A stretch of DNA of 64,000 bases from contig QFXJ01000045.1 of NCBI GenBank assembly GCA_003402375.1, positions 169,290 to 233,289 of the forward strand, read 5' to 3'. Shown here piece by piece: positions 37,113 through 46,584 of this stretch (position 1 is the stretch's first letter; each line of letters begins with the position of its first letter). The notes under the pieces were generated by a model that was not told where the DNA came from, did not search any database, and saw only the letters and a list, made by a program, of their open reading frames with translations. The position numbers and the translations under genes are program-made. The DNA is from Candidatus Nitrotoga sp. CP45. Lineage in GTDB: Bacteria > Pseudomonadota > Gammaproteobacteria > Burkholderiales > Gallionellaceae.

Positions 37113-38312
37113 ATGGCTAGCAAAACAAAACGTATTATCGTTGTTGGTGGAGGGATTGGCGGCACGATGACCGCTAACAACTTAGTTGCTAAGCTTTATC
37201 CTGAAATTCTAAATGGTGAAATTGAGATTATGATGCTCTCAAACTCCCCCAACCATGTTTACAAGCCAGCCAATATGTATGTGGCTTTTAATGCTTATCA
37301 TCCTCATGAATTAGTCCGCAAACAACGTTCATTATTACGCCCTGAAATTATTTTTCATGTTGATGGTGTTGAAAGCTTTGAATTTAAGCAAAATCGCGTC
37401 CTCTGTGAAAGTGGTAAGCGATACGATTATGAGTATCTCGTTATTTCAACAGGCTGTGTTCCCGCGCCAGAACGCATTGAAGGCTTGAAGGAAGCAGGTG
37501 ATCATTTTTATCAGACTAAAGCGGCGCAACAACTTGCTCAAAAATTACGCACCATCGAAGAGGGTCGTATATTTATAACAGTCAATTTCCCCAAAACCCC
37601 TAACGTGCCTCATCAATGTGGCATTGCTCCTATCGAAACCACGTTAATGCTTGATGAATATTTACGTAAACGAAATGTGCGAGACCGTGTAGAGATTATT
37701 TATAGCTATCCTACGGTCTCTCAATTATTGCGTAATTGTTTATTTCTACAGAAACCAACCTGTGACGTGTTGCCTACCATTTTTGATAGTAAAGGCATTA
37801 AATATCAACGCGGTTTTACTTTAGATAAGGTTGATCCCGGAGCAAAGATAGCTTATTCGGAGGAAGGCAAATCCCAAGAGTTTGATATTTTAATGGCCAC
37901 TCCACCTATCCGCGCGGTAGATGCCGTAATTAATTCAGGAAAATCAGAAGCACAAAATAATGAAGGCTGGTTACCTACTGACTTTGAAACCTTGAAAATG
38001 TACGGTTCCGATAATGTCTATGTGATGGGCGATACCGTTGATTTGCCAGTTAGTAAAGCCGGCGGCACTTGCCATAACCAGTCACCTGTCGTCGTGGAAA
38101 ATATCGCTTCGGAAATTCGTCGCGGTTATACCTCTGCCATTTATGATGGAAAAGTTCAAGCAATCGCTCAAATGGGATTGGAAGCCGGCATGCCACTCTG
38201 GTACGACTATAAGAGTGATGTACAGGTCGCACCACCTACCAAGCTCGGGGGGTTAATGCGTAAAACGTTTAATCGCGGTATTTATTGGGCCGTTGCGCGT
38301 GGGATAGTTTGA
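37113..38312 (+). CDS. Sulfide:quinone-oxidoreductase-like FAD-dependent oxidoreductase
   Basis: IIVVGGGIGGTMTANNL FAD motif; Cys at STGCVP, PHQCGIAPIE, GGTCHNQ. Confidence 0.85.
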   Translation: MASKTKRIIVVGGGIGGTMTANNLVAKLYPEILNGEIEIMMLSNSPNHVYKPANMYVAFNAYHPHELVRKQRSLLRPEIIFHVDGVESFEFKQNRVLCESGKRYDYEYLVISTGCVPAPERIEGLKEAGDHFYQTKAAQQLAQKLRTIEEGRIFITVNFPKTPNVPHQCGIAPIETTLMLDEYLRKRNVRDRVEIIYSYPTVSQLLRNCLFLQKPTCDVLPTIFDSKGIKYQRGFTLDKVDPGAKIAYSEEGKSQEFDILMATPPIRAVDAVINSGKSEAQNNEGWLPTDFETLKMYGSDNVYVMGDTVDLPVSKAGGTCHNQSPVVVENIASEIRRGYTSAIYDGKVQAIAQMGLEAGMPLWYDYKSDVQVAPPTKLGGLMRKTFNRGIYWAVARGIV

Positions 38313-38328
38313 TTAAAGGGGAATTCTT

Positions 38329-38742
38329 ATGTCTAAAGAAATGCAGTTAAATATAGTTGAAGAAAAACTTATGTCGGATACGGCACTTTATGACCCAGCA
38401 ACTATCGAGGGCATTAAGAACTTAATCGAAAAAACAGCCCCATTAGTACAAGCCGGTCGGTTCAACAACATCATCGATTTATTGTCAATCATATCGGACA
38501 ATATCCAATTCCTTGATGAAGCGGCACTGGAAAAAACTACTAAAGTAGGCGAGGAAATTTTAGCGCTGGGCTGGACAGCCGGTAATGCTGTCCGTATGGC
38601 GAATGCTCAAACGGAGGCATTAGAAAAGCCACCCGGTTTGTTTCAATTGATCAGCTCCCTAAACGACCCCGATGTTCGTCGTTCATTACATTTTTTCATT
38701 GGTACGATGCGCATTATTGGCCGACAGATGAAAAATGACTAA
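38329..38742 (+). CDS. DUF1641 domain protein
   Basis: Helical 137-aa protein directly downstream of SQR-like gene; NDPDVRRSLHFFIGTMRIIGRQ tail. Confidence 0.75.
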   Translation: MSKEMQLNIVEEKLMSDTALYDPATIEGIKNLIEKTAPLVQAGRFNNIIDLLSIISDNIQFLDEAALEKTTKVGEEILALGWTAGNAVRMANAQTEALEKPPGLFQLISSLNDPDVRRSLHFFIGTMRIIGRQMKND

Positions 38743-38771
38743 TTAGTCAAGTAGAGTGGGCACGTTTTTGC

Positions 38772-38812
38772 CTCACGGGCGCTGCGCGGTTTTATCGGGC
38801 AGCGCCCGTGAG
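38772..38812. repeat. Strong GC hairpin (REP variant/terminator-like)
   Basis: CTCACGGGCGCTGC...GCAGCGCCCGTGAG, preceded by GTGGGCACGTTTTTGCCT shared with REP copies. Confidence 0.75.
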
Positions 38813-38820
38813 ATGATGGG

Positions 38821-39141
38821 TTAGGCCGGTGTTGCAAGCTTGAGGCCAACAATACCGGCGACGATTAGGCCAAGACTTAACAGCCGCATAGGATTGGCTG
38901 ACTCACCGAGCAAAACAATGCCCAGGATTGCGGTACCGACGGCACCTACACCTACCCATACAGCATATGCGGTGCCTATTGGCAGCGACTTCATGGCGAT
39001 ACCGAGCAGTCCGAAGCTAATGATCATTGAAAGTACGGTGCAGACCGTTGGCCAAATGCGGGTAAAGCCATCTGTGTATTTAAGCCCAACCGCCCAGCCG
39101 ATCTCAAACAAACCTGCCACAACAAGAATAAACCAATTCAT
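38821..39141 (-). CDS. sugE: SMR-family guanidinium exporter SugE/Gdx
   Basis: [31 protein letters not shown]...[30 protein letters not shown]. Confidence 0.92.
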   Translation of the reverse strand: MNWFILVVAGLFEIGWAVGLKYTDGFTRIWPTVCTVLSMIISFGLLGIAMKSLPIGTAYAVWVGVGAVGTAILGIVLLGESANPMRLLSLGLIVAGIVGLKLATPA

Positions 39142-39155
39142 AAATACCTCTCTGA

Positions 39156-39208
39156 TAGGTGGGGCCGTCCCCAGTTGATGTATAGAGGTGAGGTCGTCCC
39201 CACTTCTG
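39156..39208 (-). promoter_or_regulatory. Guanidine-II (mini-ykkC) riboswitch
   Basis: Minus strand: GTGGGG-ACGA-CCTCAC, linker, TGGGG-ACGG-CCCCA immediately upstream of sugE; two short hairpins with ACGR loops. Confidence 0.92.
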
Positions 39209-39245
39209 AGATGCCTAACGTAAAATAGTGCCCACGCGGGCAGCA

Positions 39246-39788
39246 TTAATCATACCCCAGCACCGTATTTTCCATCGCAACAGCCCAGTCATGCGCATGC
39301 ACCCCATCACGCACATAGCGGTGAAATGTCGAATGAGGCCAATCAACCGCACGTTGACCATGCCCGTGTTTAACCGGGTTGAAATGAATGTAATCGAGAT
39401 GGCGGGCAAAATCATTTTCATCACGAATTGGGTGTTCCCAGAATCGCCGTTGCCAGATAGTCGATTCGCGATGTTTGAGTTTGGATGCAGTCACCCAGTC
39501 GGCACGACGATAATCTTCTCTGCAGGCCAAAGACACCGCTCGCTTGATTATCATCCAACGGGCGGAAAAATCGGCATCACCGTCAGGTAATGTCCACACG
39601 AAATGCAAATGGTCAGGCAACAACCCCCATACATCTATGACGAAAGGACGCGCCATGCGCACCGTTTGGATTGAGGCGCGCAATGCGTTACGAATCGCTT
39701 CGTCACATAGAATCGACTGCCGCCGGTAAGCGACCACCGTAAAGAAATATCTTGAGCCTGCAGCCATTGCGCGGCGATAACGTGACAT
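39246..39788 (-). mobile_element. REP-associated tyrosine transposase (RAYT)
   Basis: FVIDVWGLLPDHLHFVWTLPDGDADFSARWMIIKRAVS (HLH within DHLH) and WQRRFWEHPIRDENDFARHLDYIHFNPVKHG. Confidence 0.95.
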
Positions 39789-39795
39789 AGAATCC

Positions 39796-39850
39796 GCGTG
39801 GGCACACCCTCCGGGTGCGAGAACCTATACGAGGCAAAGACGTGCCCAAC
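39796..39850. repeat. REP-like palindrome upstream of RAYT
   Basis: CGTGGGCACACCCTCCGGGTGCGAGAACCTATACGAGGCAAAGACGTGCCC. Confidence 0.85.
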
Positions 39851-39942
39851 CTTGACTTTGATCCCGTACCTTTCTTTACACATCATGCCGCTACACTTAA
39901 TATGCGCACACTACATACGCATATGAGAAAAGGATCGCTACC

Positions 39943-40188
39943 ATGCTCCAGCTTTATGATGAAACAGCTTCAAAAAAGGCAACAAATTTAAGCATTAACA
40001 GTGACTTGCTGTCAAAGGCAAGAGAATTAAAAATTAATCTATCTGCCACTCTAGAGCGAGCACTGGCAGATGAGCTTAGAACTACTGTGCGAGACAAATG
40101 GCTTAAGAGTAATAAAAAAGCTATAGATTCATTGAATGAATTAGCTGAAAGAAATGGTTTATTTTCTGATTCATACCGGAATTTCTAA
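39943..40188 (+). CDS. ccdA: CcdA-like antitoxin
   Basis: ASKKATNLSINSDLLSKARELKINLSATLERALADEL; 1-bp overlap with ccdB. Confidence 0.88.
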   Translation: MLQLYDETASKKATNLSINSDLLSKARELKINLSATLERALADELRTTVRDKWLKSNKKAIDSLNELAERNGLFSDSYRNF

Positions 40189-40505
40189 TGAGCCAATTTA
40201 CTCTTTACCGCAATGTTGATAGTACCTCTAATGAGACATACCCATACTTCGTTGACATTCAAAACACTTTACTCAATGACTTAAACTCACGGGTTGTTAT
40301 ACCATTGTCACCGCACACGGCATTACAAAAAACTGACGTTAAGAATCTATGTCCAATTATTGATATTGATGGTACAAGCTTTGTACTACTTACTCATCAA
40401 ATAACATCTGTTCCAAAATCAATTTTAAAGTCCGAAGTGAGAACACTGGAACATATCCGATATGAAATACTCGGTGCGATGGACATGCTTATTTCAGGTA
40501 TCTAG
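40188..40505 (+). CDS. ccdB: CcdB-like toxin
   Basis: MSQFTLYRNVDSTSNETYPYFVDIQNTLLNDLNSRVVIPL...LTHQITSVPKSILKSEV. Confidence 0.92.
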   Translation: MSQFTLYRNVDSTSNETYPYFVDIQNTLLNDLNSRVVIPLSPHTALQKTDVKNLCPIIDIDGTSFVLLTHQITSVPKSILKSEVRTLEHIRYEILGAMDMLISGI

Positions 40506-40556
40506 CGCCGCGCGAGACCTGCCCCAGCTGTCCTGACCTGAATCCTGATTCCGTTG

Positions 40557-40782
40557 TCGGGCGATATGCGACACATTACGTCGTTTCCATATGGAAACTA
40601 TGGGTGTTGCCACCAAACAAGAAATATTATGCCGCAATTGATAGAACACATTGACGCCATCGCTCGTCAAAAGCAGCGTGCTGTACTCTACATAAAATTT
40701 TCCGACCCAGAGAACCCGGATTGGGAAATCAAAAAATCAAATTCCACTTGGAACTGGGAGTCATCGGTAGGTCGGCAGTTTG
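40557..40782 (+). pseudogene. Truncated copy of the 31101 hypothetical gene and its 5' region
   Basis: Nucleotide similarity from GCGATATGCGACACATTACGTCGTT through GAGTCATCGGTAGGTCGGCAG; homology then stops. Confidence 0.85.
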
Positions 40783-40830
40783 CATGGTCGAGTATGTGGC
40801 GAGATGAAAACTATATTGCAATATTCAGGG

Positions 40831-41549
40831 TTAAAATCGCTCATATGGCATCAAATAACGCCACAGCCCGGGCTGTAATTTGGCCATCGATATTCGCCCG
40901 ATTCGGATCCGTTTCATGGCCAGCAGCTGTAGCCCGACACTTTTGCACATATGTGCGATCTGCCCGGGTTGCGCCCCTTTGAGGGCAAAACGCAGCCGTG
41001 TTTCGTTTTGCCAGCTGACCTTGATTTGAGGCAGTGCCCTACCATTAAAACTGAGCCCGTGCTTGAGGTGCTTGAGCCCATCGGGGGGAGTTTACCCGCG
41101 ATCTCCACAATATATTCCTGCTCAATCGTGGCTGCATCATCGATCAGCTTGCGCGCCACTCGAAAATCTTGGGTAAATATTAACAGGCCGCTTGCATTCT
41201 TCTCTAACGCTATACCTTGCTTCAGTCGAGCAAAGTGTTGCTTGGTGATGTGAATGCCTGATGGATCGTCAGTCGCCCGCGTATCGGCGCAAATAAGTTG
41301 CTGCGCAGCGTTGGCATCTATGTCTGCGACAGGCGGTTGGTGAAACAAAATGGTCACTGGCGTAACCGGTACGAGACTAGCTTCTGGGTCGAACTCGATT
41401 TTTTCTTGTTGCGACACCATGAATTGCGGTTTGTCCACCACTTGTCCATCGACCATCACCCAACCACCTGCAATATAAAGTTCGGCCTCCTTGCGTGAGC
41501 AGGAGGTTAATTCTACGAGGCGTTTCGAGAGACGAACGGGGGGTGTCAT
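40831..41549 (-). pseudogene. RluF-like rRNA pseudouridine synthase with frameshift in C6 homopolymer
   Basis: S4-like N-terminus intact; correct C-terminus DGLKHLKHGLSFNGRALPQIKVSWQNETRLRFALKGAQPGQIAHMCKSVGLQLLAMKRIRIGRISMAKLQPGLWRYLMPYERF* only in another frame after G6 at 41083-41088. Confidence 0.8.
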
Positions 41550-41614
41550 GGCAAGTGCATACTAAAAAAGGAACACTATTGTAAATGCTCAAGTCCCGCT
41601 ATCACATGTAAAAT

Positions 41615-41857
41615 ATGAATATGGACGCAAATAAAAAAACAGTAAAAACTCCCAGTTTGGACGGTATCACCTTGGAAACTATCATTACGCAACTATCCGA
41701 AAACATGGGCTGGGAGGCTATGGGTATCGCTGTGCCAGTGCGATGTTTTACTCATGATCCCAGTATCAAATCCAGCTTGAAATTTTTACGAAGAATGCCG
41801 TGGGCTCGTAAAAAAGTGGAGCAGTTATATTTACAACACATCCAAGCCATTGTTTAA
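41615..41857 (+). CDS. VF530/DUF2132 family DNA-binding protein
   Basis: LDGITLETIITQLSENMGWEAMGIAVPVRCFTHDPSIKSSLKFLRRMPWAR. Confidence 0.88.
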   Translation: MNMDANKKTVKTPSLDGITLETIITQLSENMGWEAMGIAVPVRCFTHDPSIKSSLKFLRRMPWARKKVEQLYLQHIQAIV

Positions 41858-41987
41858 ATATTATTCTGCACGCTTAACGGGCAGTTTTCGACACGAAGTG
41901 GGGCTGGGCTGTTTGTAAATAGATGATCAAGATCTGATTGATCCACCCAGAATATGCTTGAACTTATCCTAGTCAAATCAATAATCA

Positions 41988-42821
41988 TCATTGCGGCTCT
42001 TGTACGCTGACAATGCGAATCTTGCGCTCGGAAGGGGGATAGTCCACCCCGGCAGCGCGAATTTTATCGATTATCGCCCGGTTGATCTCCGCTCCCACCG
42101 AGCCGTAATCAGGTGCCTTAACCCAAGGTTTGACAGCGATACCGATGGATGCGTCGGTAAGGTTCCTTACCCCAATGAATGCCGCAGGCTGTCCCAACAC
42201 ACGTGAATTAGACTTAACTACTTCGGCGATTGCCGTGAGTGCTCGCTCAAGATCATCGGCTTGGGCGATGGCTACACGCAAGTCAAGTTGCCGGATATGA
42301 CCATAGTTGTGCAGAATCTCCCCGACAATTTTGCGGTTGGGCACTACAACCACTGAGTGATCTGCCTGGCTAAGTTTGGTGGAAAAAAGGTCAATTTCCT
42401 CGACTTGGCCTTCGACGCCGACTATAGCGATATACTCTCCCACCCTAAACGGTTGGGTGAAGATAATCGTGAATCCCGCCGCGAGATTGCTCAACACCCC
42501 TTGCATTGCAAGAGCAACACCAGCTCCAGCCACACCCAATCCAGCGATGAGGGGTAGTAATTCGACACCGAGATTTTGCAGCGCCATGATTAAGGATAGA
42601 CCCACCACCATCAGGCGCACGGCGCGCACCAGAAGTAATAGCACCGGCGGCTCGAGTTGGAGTTTACTAAGCCAGCGATGGAAGACTGAGCCGACCCAGC
42701 GCCCTGTATAAAAGCCAACTATTAAGATAAGGATCGCAACAACGACCTTAGGGCCAAACTTGATGCCCAAGTCAATGAGCGTGTTTTGCGCTTGTTCTAT
42801 AATAGAAAATTGATTTGGCAT
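41988..42821 (-). CDS. MscS-family mechanosensitive channel
   Basis: LIAGLGVAGAGVALAMQGVLSNLAAGFTIIFTQPFRVGEYI. Confidence 0.93.
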   Translation of the reverse strand: MPNQFSIIEQAQNTLIDLGIKFGPKVVVAILILIVGFYTGRWVGSVFHRWLSKLQLEPPVLLLLVRAVRLMVVGLSLIMALQNLGVELLPLIAGLGVAGAGVALAMQGVLSNLAAGFTIIFTQPFRVGEYIAIVGVEGQVEEIDLFSTKLSQADHSVVVVPNRKIVGEILHNYGHIRQLDLRVAIAQADDLERALTAIAEVVKSNSRVLGQPAAFIGVRNLTDASIGIAVKPWVKAPDYGSVGAEINRAIIDKIRAAGVDYPPSERKIRIVSVQEPQ

Positions 42822-42958
42822 GGCACGATTTCCGCTGATTTGATTACATAGGCTAAAAATAGCCTGTGAATTATTAGATTTTTCTTAGGGGTGCCCCCTC
42901 AGATAATTTTGGATTTATGGGAGGCTTCTTTTTTAAGTGCTTGTGTTTGTAATATTCG

Positions 42959-43231
42959 TCACTGTGGTATTTGATTGATCACCTTTTGTAGTTGCGGGAG
43001 ATCACCTGAATTTTTTATTGTTGGATTTTTTCCTTCTATCTTCTCTTGGGCCCAGTCCGCCGCTTCTCCCGCACCCCATGACACTAGGGAGGCAAATACA
43101 AACACCAGTATGTCCCGTTTTTTACCATTGCTAAAATCTTGCTCATCCAAAAAACGGCGAACATACCAAGCAACAATGAAAAACACGATGGTGGAAATTA
43201 TCAGGTTCCACATGGAGGGCAGCGAGAACAT
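42959..43231 (-). CDS. Small membrane protein, hypothetical
   Basis: 90-aa ORF with two hydrophobic segments, adjacent to YqhA-like gene. Confidence 0.5.
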   Translation of the reverse strand: MFSLPSMWNLIISTIVFFIVAWYVRRFLDEQDFSNGKKRDILVFVFASLVSWGAGEAADWAQEKIEGKNPTIKNSGDLPQLQKVINQIPQ

Positions 43232-43240
43232 AACTTATTT

Positions 43241-43798
43241 TCAGGTTATGGAATGGCCACTATTTTTTCCGTGGTCTTCCGCTTTGTGGGTCAAGAACAG
43301 CGATGCACCAATCAGGGCGATAGCGCCACCAAGATAAAGCAGGTCAAGTGGGGACGATATTTTCATGTTCAGCGCTTCCTCGAACAGGGTGACGATCAAA
43401 ATCATTAGAATCACCTTGGCCAATCGCGCTTTAAGATCGTCCAGACTTGCGATAACCAGGATTTTGCTAGAGGTTTTGCTGCCATGAGCTTCATCAATGT
43501 CGCTAACAAATAATTCATACATACCGAGTGAGAAAATCAGCATGAAGGTTGCAAGCAGGTAGCCGTCGACTACTTCCACCACATGGGAGATGGTCTGGTC
43601 ATGAAGGAGTTTGCGTGCCTCTTCGGTCAGCGCAGAATCAGCATAATGCAACATGTGACTGATAAGGTACACCACGTCCACCGTGGCCATATAAAAAATC
43701 GCAGTGGCGGCGGCCATGCTTGCCACAACCGCTACCACCACCACAAAACGTCCGTTCCAGAGTGCAGCTTCAAGCCATTTTTCGATAGTTTTTAACAT
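43241..43798 (-). CDS. YqhA/UPF0114 family membrane protein
   Basis: YLLATFMLIFSLGMYELFVSDI...ILVIASLDDLKARLAKVILMILIVTLFEEAL. Confidence 0.88.
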   Translation of the reverse strand: MLKTIEKWLEAALWNGRFVVVVAVVASMAAATAIFYMATVDVVYLISHMLHYADSALTEEARKLLHDQTISHVVEVVDGYLLATFMLIFSLGMYELFVSDIDEAHGSKTSSKILVIASLDDLKARLAKVILMILIVTLFEEALNMKISSPLDLLYLGGAIALIGASLFLTHKAEDHGKNSGHSIT

Positions 43799-43929
43799 GT
43801 AGATACGATGTCTGATAGATGAACCGAATAGTGCAGGTCAGTGGGAACTATGAGTCCAGCCTTGGTATATTCAAGGATGGGATTACTAGGTATTGCTGGA
43901 TTTTCAAGCCATGGGGGTAAACCTACTAT

Positions 43930-44724
43930 TTAGCTTTTCCAAAATTTCCACCACGGGTTTGGATTGATTGCCGGCTTGGTACCATCTTTCGCAAGATTTT
44001 TGTCTAACACACGTTGTGAATCGTCGCGTAAATCTTTCAGTCCCATCGCATCGTAGGCTTGCACCATGATTTGCAGAGCCTCGCGTGTGGCCGGAGCCTG
44101 TGGGAATTCAATGAGTACGCCATTAGCACGATTGACAGCGGCGATATTGGCGCCGCGGCGTAAATAATAACGTGCGACTTGCGTTTCATGCCGCGCCAGC
44201 GCATTCACCAAGTATTGCATGCGTAATTTTGAATCAGCCGCATATTTGCTGTTAGGGAAGCGTGTGACCAGATCTTTGAATGCATCAAAAGCTTCGCGCG
44301 GTGCTTTGGGATTACGCTCGGACACGTCTGGTTGAAACCCTTCGCCAAACAGACCGAGATCTTCGTCGAAATTAACCAAGCCTTTCAAGTAGTAGGCGTA
44401 ATCTACGTGCTGGCTGTTTGGGTACTGCTTGATAAAACGCTCTACCGTTGAAAGTGCTGATTCGGGTTCGTTTTGTTTGTAGTAGGCATATGCAGTTTCA
44501 ATCAGTGCCTGTTGTGCGTAACGGCCGTAAGGGTATCGGGATTGCAAGGTTTCGAATAATTTTATGGCGCCAGAGTAATTGGCACCGTTCATCTGTTCCA
44601 TGGCCTGAGCGTAAACGCCCTCGGCGGAATCTGCCAGCGCGGAAGTGGGTTTTTCGTTCTTCGGAGTGAAAATACTGCACGCAGTTAGCATAAGCAGGAC
44701 AATTAAAGTTAAACTGTGGCGCAT
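43930..44724 (-). CDS. bamD: Outer membrane protein assembly factor BamD
   Basis: Lipoprotein LTACS, TPR-rich: LFETLQSRYPYGRYAQQALIETAYAYYKQNEPESAL. Confidence 0.93.
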   Translation of the reverse strand: MRHSLTLIVLLMLTACSIFTPKNEKPTSALADSAEGVYAQAMEQMNGANYSGAIKLFETLQSRYPYGRYAQQALIETAYAYYKQNEPESALSTVERFIKQYPNSQHVDYAYYLKGLVNFDEDLGLFGEGFQPDVSERNPKAPREAFDAFKDLVTRFPNSKYAADSKLRMQYLVNALARHETQVARYYLRRGANIAAVNRANGVLIEFPQAPATREALQIMVQAYDAMGLKDLRDDSQRVLDKNLAKDGTKPAINPNPWWKFWKS

Positions 44725-44791
44725 GGCAGAATCCAAAAAAATAGTATCCAATTATACCGCAAACCTTGCTGCAACTAGCCCACTTACATTG

Positions 44792-45739
44792 ATGACTGCA
44801 CCACTTTTGTTTAAGGTTCCCCACGAATGCGCGGGGATGCGCCTTGATCAGGTATTAGCCAAGCTGCTCCCAGAATATTCTCGCAGCCGTCTGCAAGACT
44901 GGATCACGCAGCAGCAGGTTCAACTCGATGGGGCGGCCACCACTTCCAAACAAAAGGTATGGGGCGGCGAAGCGATAGAAGTCATACTGCAATCAAATCC
45001 TGCCGAACAACCTTATCAGGCCGAAGATATCGAGCTAAACATCTTATTTGAAGATGACAGCATACTCATCATCAACAAGCTGGCAGGACTGGTGGTGCAT
45101 CCCGGTAGCGGAAATTGGAATGGTACTCTGCTCAACGCCTTGCTCCATCATGCACCTCAACTTTCAGAAGTACCGCGTGCCGGCATTGTACATAGGCTGG
45201 ACAAGGATACCAGCGGACTGCTGGTCGTTGCAAAAACACTTACCGCGCAGACAGCGCTGGTGCGCCAGTTGCAGGCACGCAGCGTGCAGCGCGAATACTA
45301 TGCGCTGGTATATGGCGAAGTGGTACGTGCCGGTACGGTAAATGTACCTATAGGCCGCCATCCTACGTTGCGTACGAAGATGGCAGTAGTTGAGGACGGC
45401 AAACCCGCAATCACGCATTACACCATAGCGGAGCGCTTCCCCGGCTGTACCTTGCTTCGCTGCAAATTGGAAACCGGGCGGACCCATCAGATTCGCGTTC
45501 ACCTTGCCTATATTCGTCATCCGCTGGTTGGTGACTCTGTATATATCAAGGGGGCGCAGAAATGCGCGCCACAATTACGCCCCCTTTTGGCCGTTTTCCC
45601 ACGCCAGGCATTGCACGCAACACAACTCGGACTAGAGCATCCGACAACGGGTGAATGGTATGAATGGCAAGCCCCGATGCCATACGATATAACGCAGCTA
45701 CTAAAAAACATCAGGAGCACATCGAATGAATCTGCTTGA
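44792..45739 (+). CDS. rluD: 23S rRNA pseudouridine synthase RluD
   Basis: AGIVHRLDKDTSGLLVVAKT, GRTHQIRVHLAYIRHPLVGD; alternative upstream start 44723. Confidence 0.92.
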   Translation: MTAPLLFKVPHECAGMRLDQVLAKLLPEYSRSRLQDWITQQQVQLDGAATTSKQKVWGGEAIEVILQSNPAEQPYQAEDIELNILFEDDSILIINKLAGLVVHPGSGNWNGTLLNALLHHAPQLSEVPRAGIVHRLDKDTSGLLVVAKTLTAQTALVRQLQARSVQREYYALVYGEVVRAGTVNVPIGRHPTLRTKMAVVEDGKPAITHYTIAERFPGCTLLRCKLETGRTHQIRVHLAYIRHPLVGDSVYIKGAQKCAPQLRPLLAVFPRQALHATQLGLEHPTTGEWYEWQAPMPYDITQLLKNIRSTSNESA

Positions 45740-46463
45740 ACATTGCATTATCCCTGATTGGCCTGCCCCAAAAAATGTCAGGACGCTACAAACCACGCGT
45801 AATGGCGGAATCAGCGCTGCTCCTTACAACAGTTTTAATCTAAGCAGTAATGTAGGTGATGTACCTTTAGCCGTGGCGCGCAATCGCATGCTGTTGGAAC
45901 CAATGCTGCCAAGCGAGCCCGTGTGGCTTAAACAAGTGCATGGTGTAGCAGTAGTTGATGCGGCACAGGCTGAGTGTTGGCCCGAAGCCGACGCCTGTGT
46001 ATCTGCACACGTTGGCGCGGTATGTGTAGTCATGACAGCGGATTGTCTGCCAGTACTGCTGTGCAATGATAAGGGTAGTGTAATCAGTGCAGTGCATGCA
46101 GGATGGCGCGGATTGTGTGATGGGGTCATTGAACATACCGTGCGTGCTATGGGTGTGCCTTCCGATACGCTCATGGCTTGGCTGGGGCCTGCAATCGGTG
46201 TGCAAGCTTTCGAAGTGGGTGATGAAGTTCGTGCAGAATTTGTTGCTAAGGATTCGCGGGCTACTGCTGCTTTTGTACCGAGTACATCCGGAAAATGGCT
46301 CGCTGACATCTATCAACTTGCAGGCCTACGCCTGAACGCATTGGGTATTACGCGTGTATACGGCGGCGGCCTGTGTACCTATACAGATAGCACAAATTTC
46401 TTTTCTTATAGGCGCGATGGTGTGACGGGAAGGATGGGAACATTTATATGGCTGGACAAATGA
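45726..46463 (+). CDS. pgeF: PgeF/YfiH (laccase-domain) family protein
   Basis: VVMTADCLPVLLCNDKGSVISAVHAGWRGLCDGVIEHTV. Confidence 0.92.
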   Translation: MNLLEHCIIPDWPAPKNVRTLQTTRNGGISAAPYNSFNLSSNVGDVPLAVARNRMLLEPMLPSEPVWLKQVHGVAVVDAAQAECWPEADACVSAHVGAVCVVMTADCLPVLLCNDKGSVISAVHAGWRGLCDGVIEHTVRAMGVPSDTLMAWLGPAIGVQAFEVGDEVRAEFVAKDSRATAAFVPSTSGKWLADIYQLAGLRLNALGITRVYGGGLCTYTDSTNFFSYRRDGVTGRMGTFIWLDK

Positions 46464-46584
46464 TTCTCGTGCTCTTATAGGTTCGGTTCACGAATAGAGG
46501 TGCCATTAAAACAATCATTGCAACTTTTGTCCTGCTTCGATACTCTTACGTATGTTGTTAAATAGACCTTCTGGAGAAAATACC

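Noticed and set aside
44722-44725. bamD and rluD start codons sharing CATG
   Set aside because: Depends on the upstream rluD start; the 44792 start is more plausible and leaves room for promoters.
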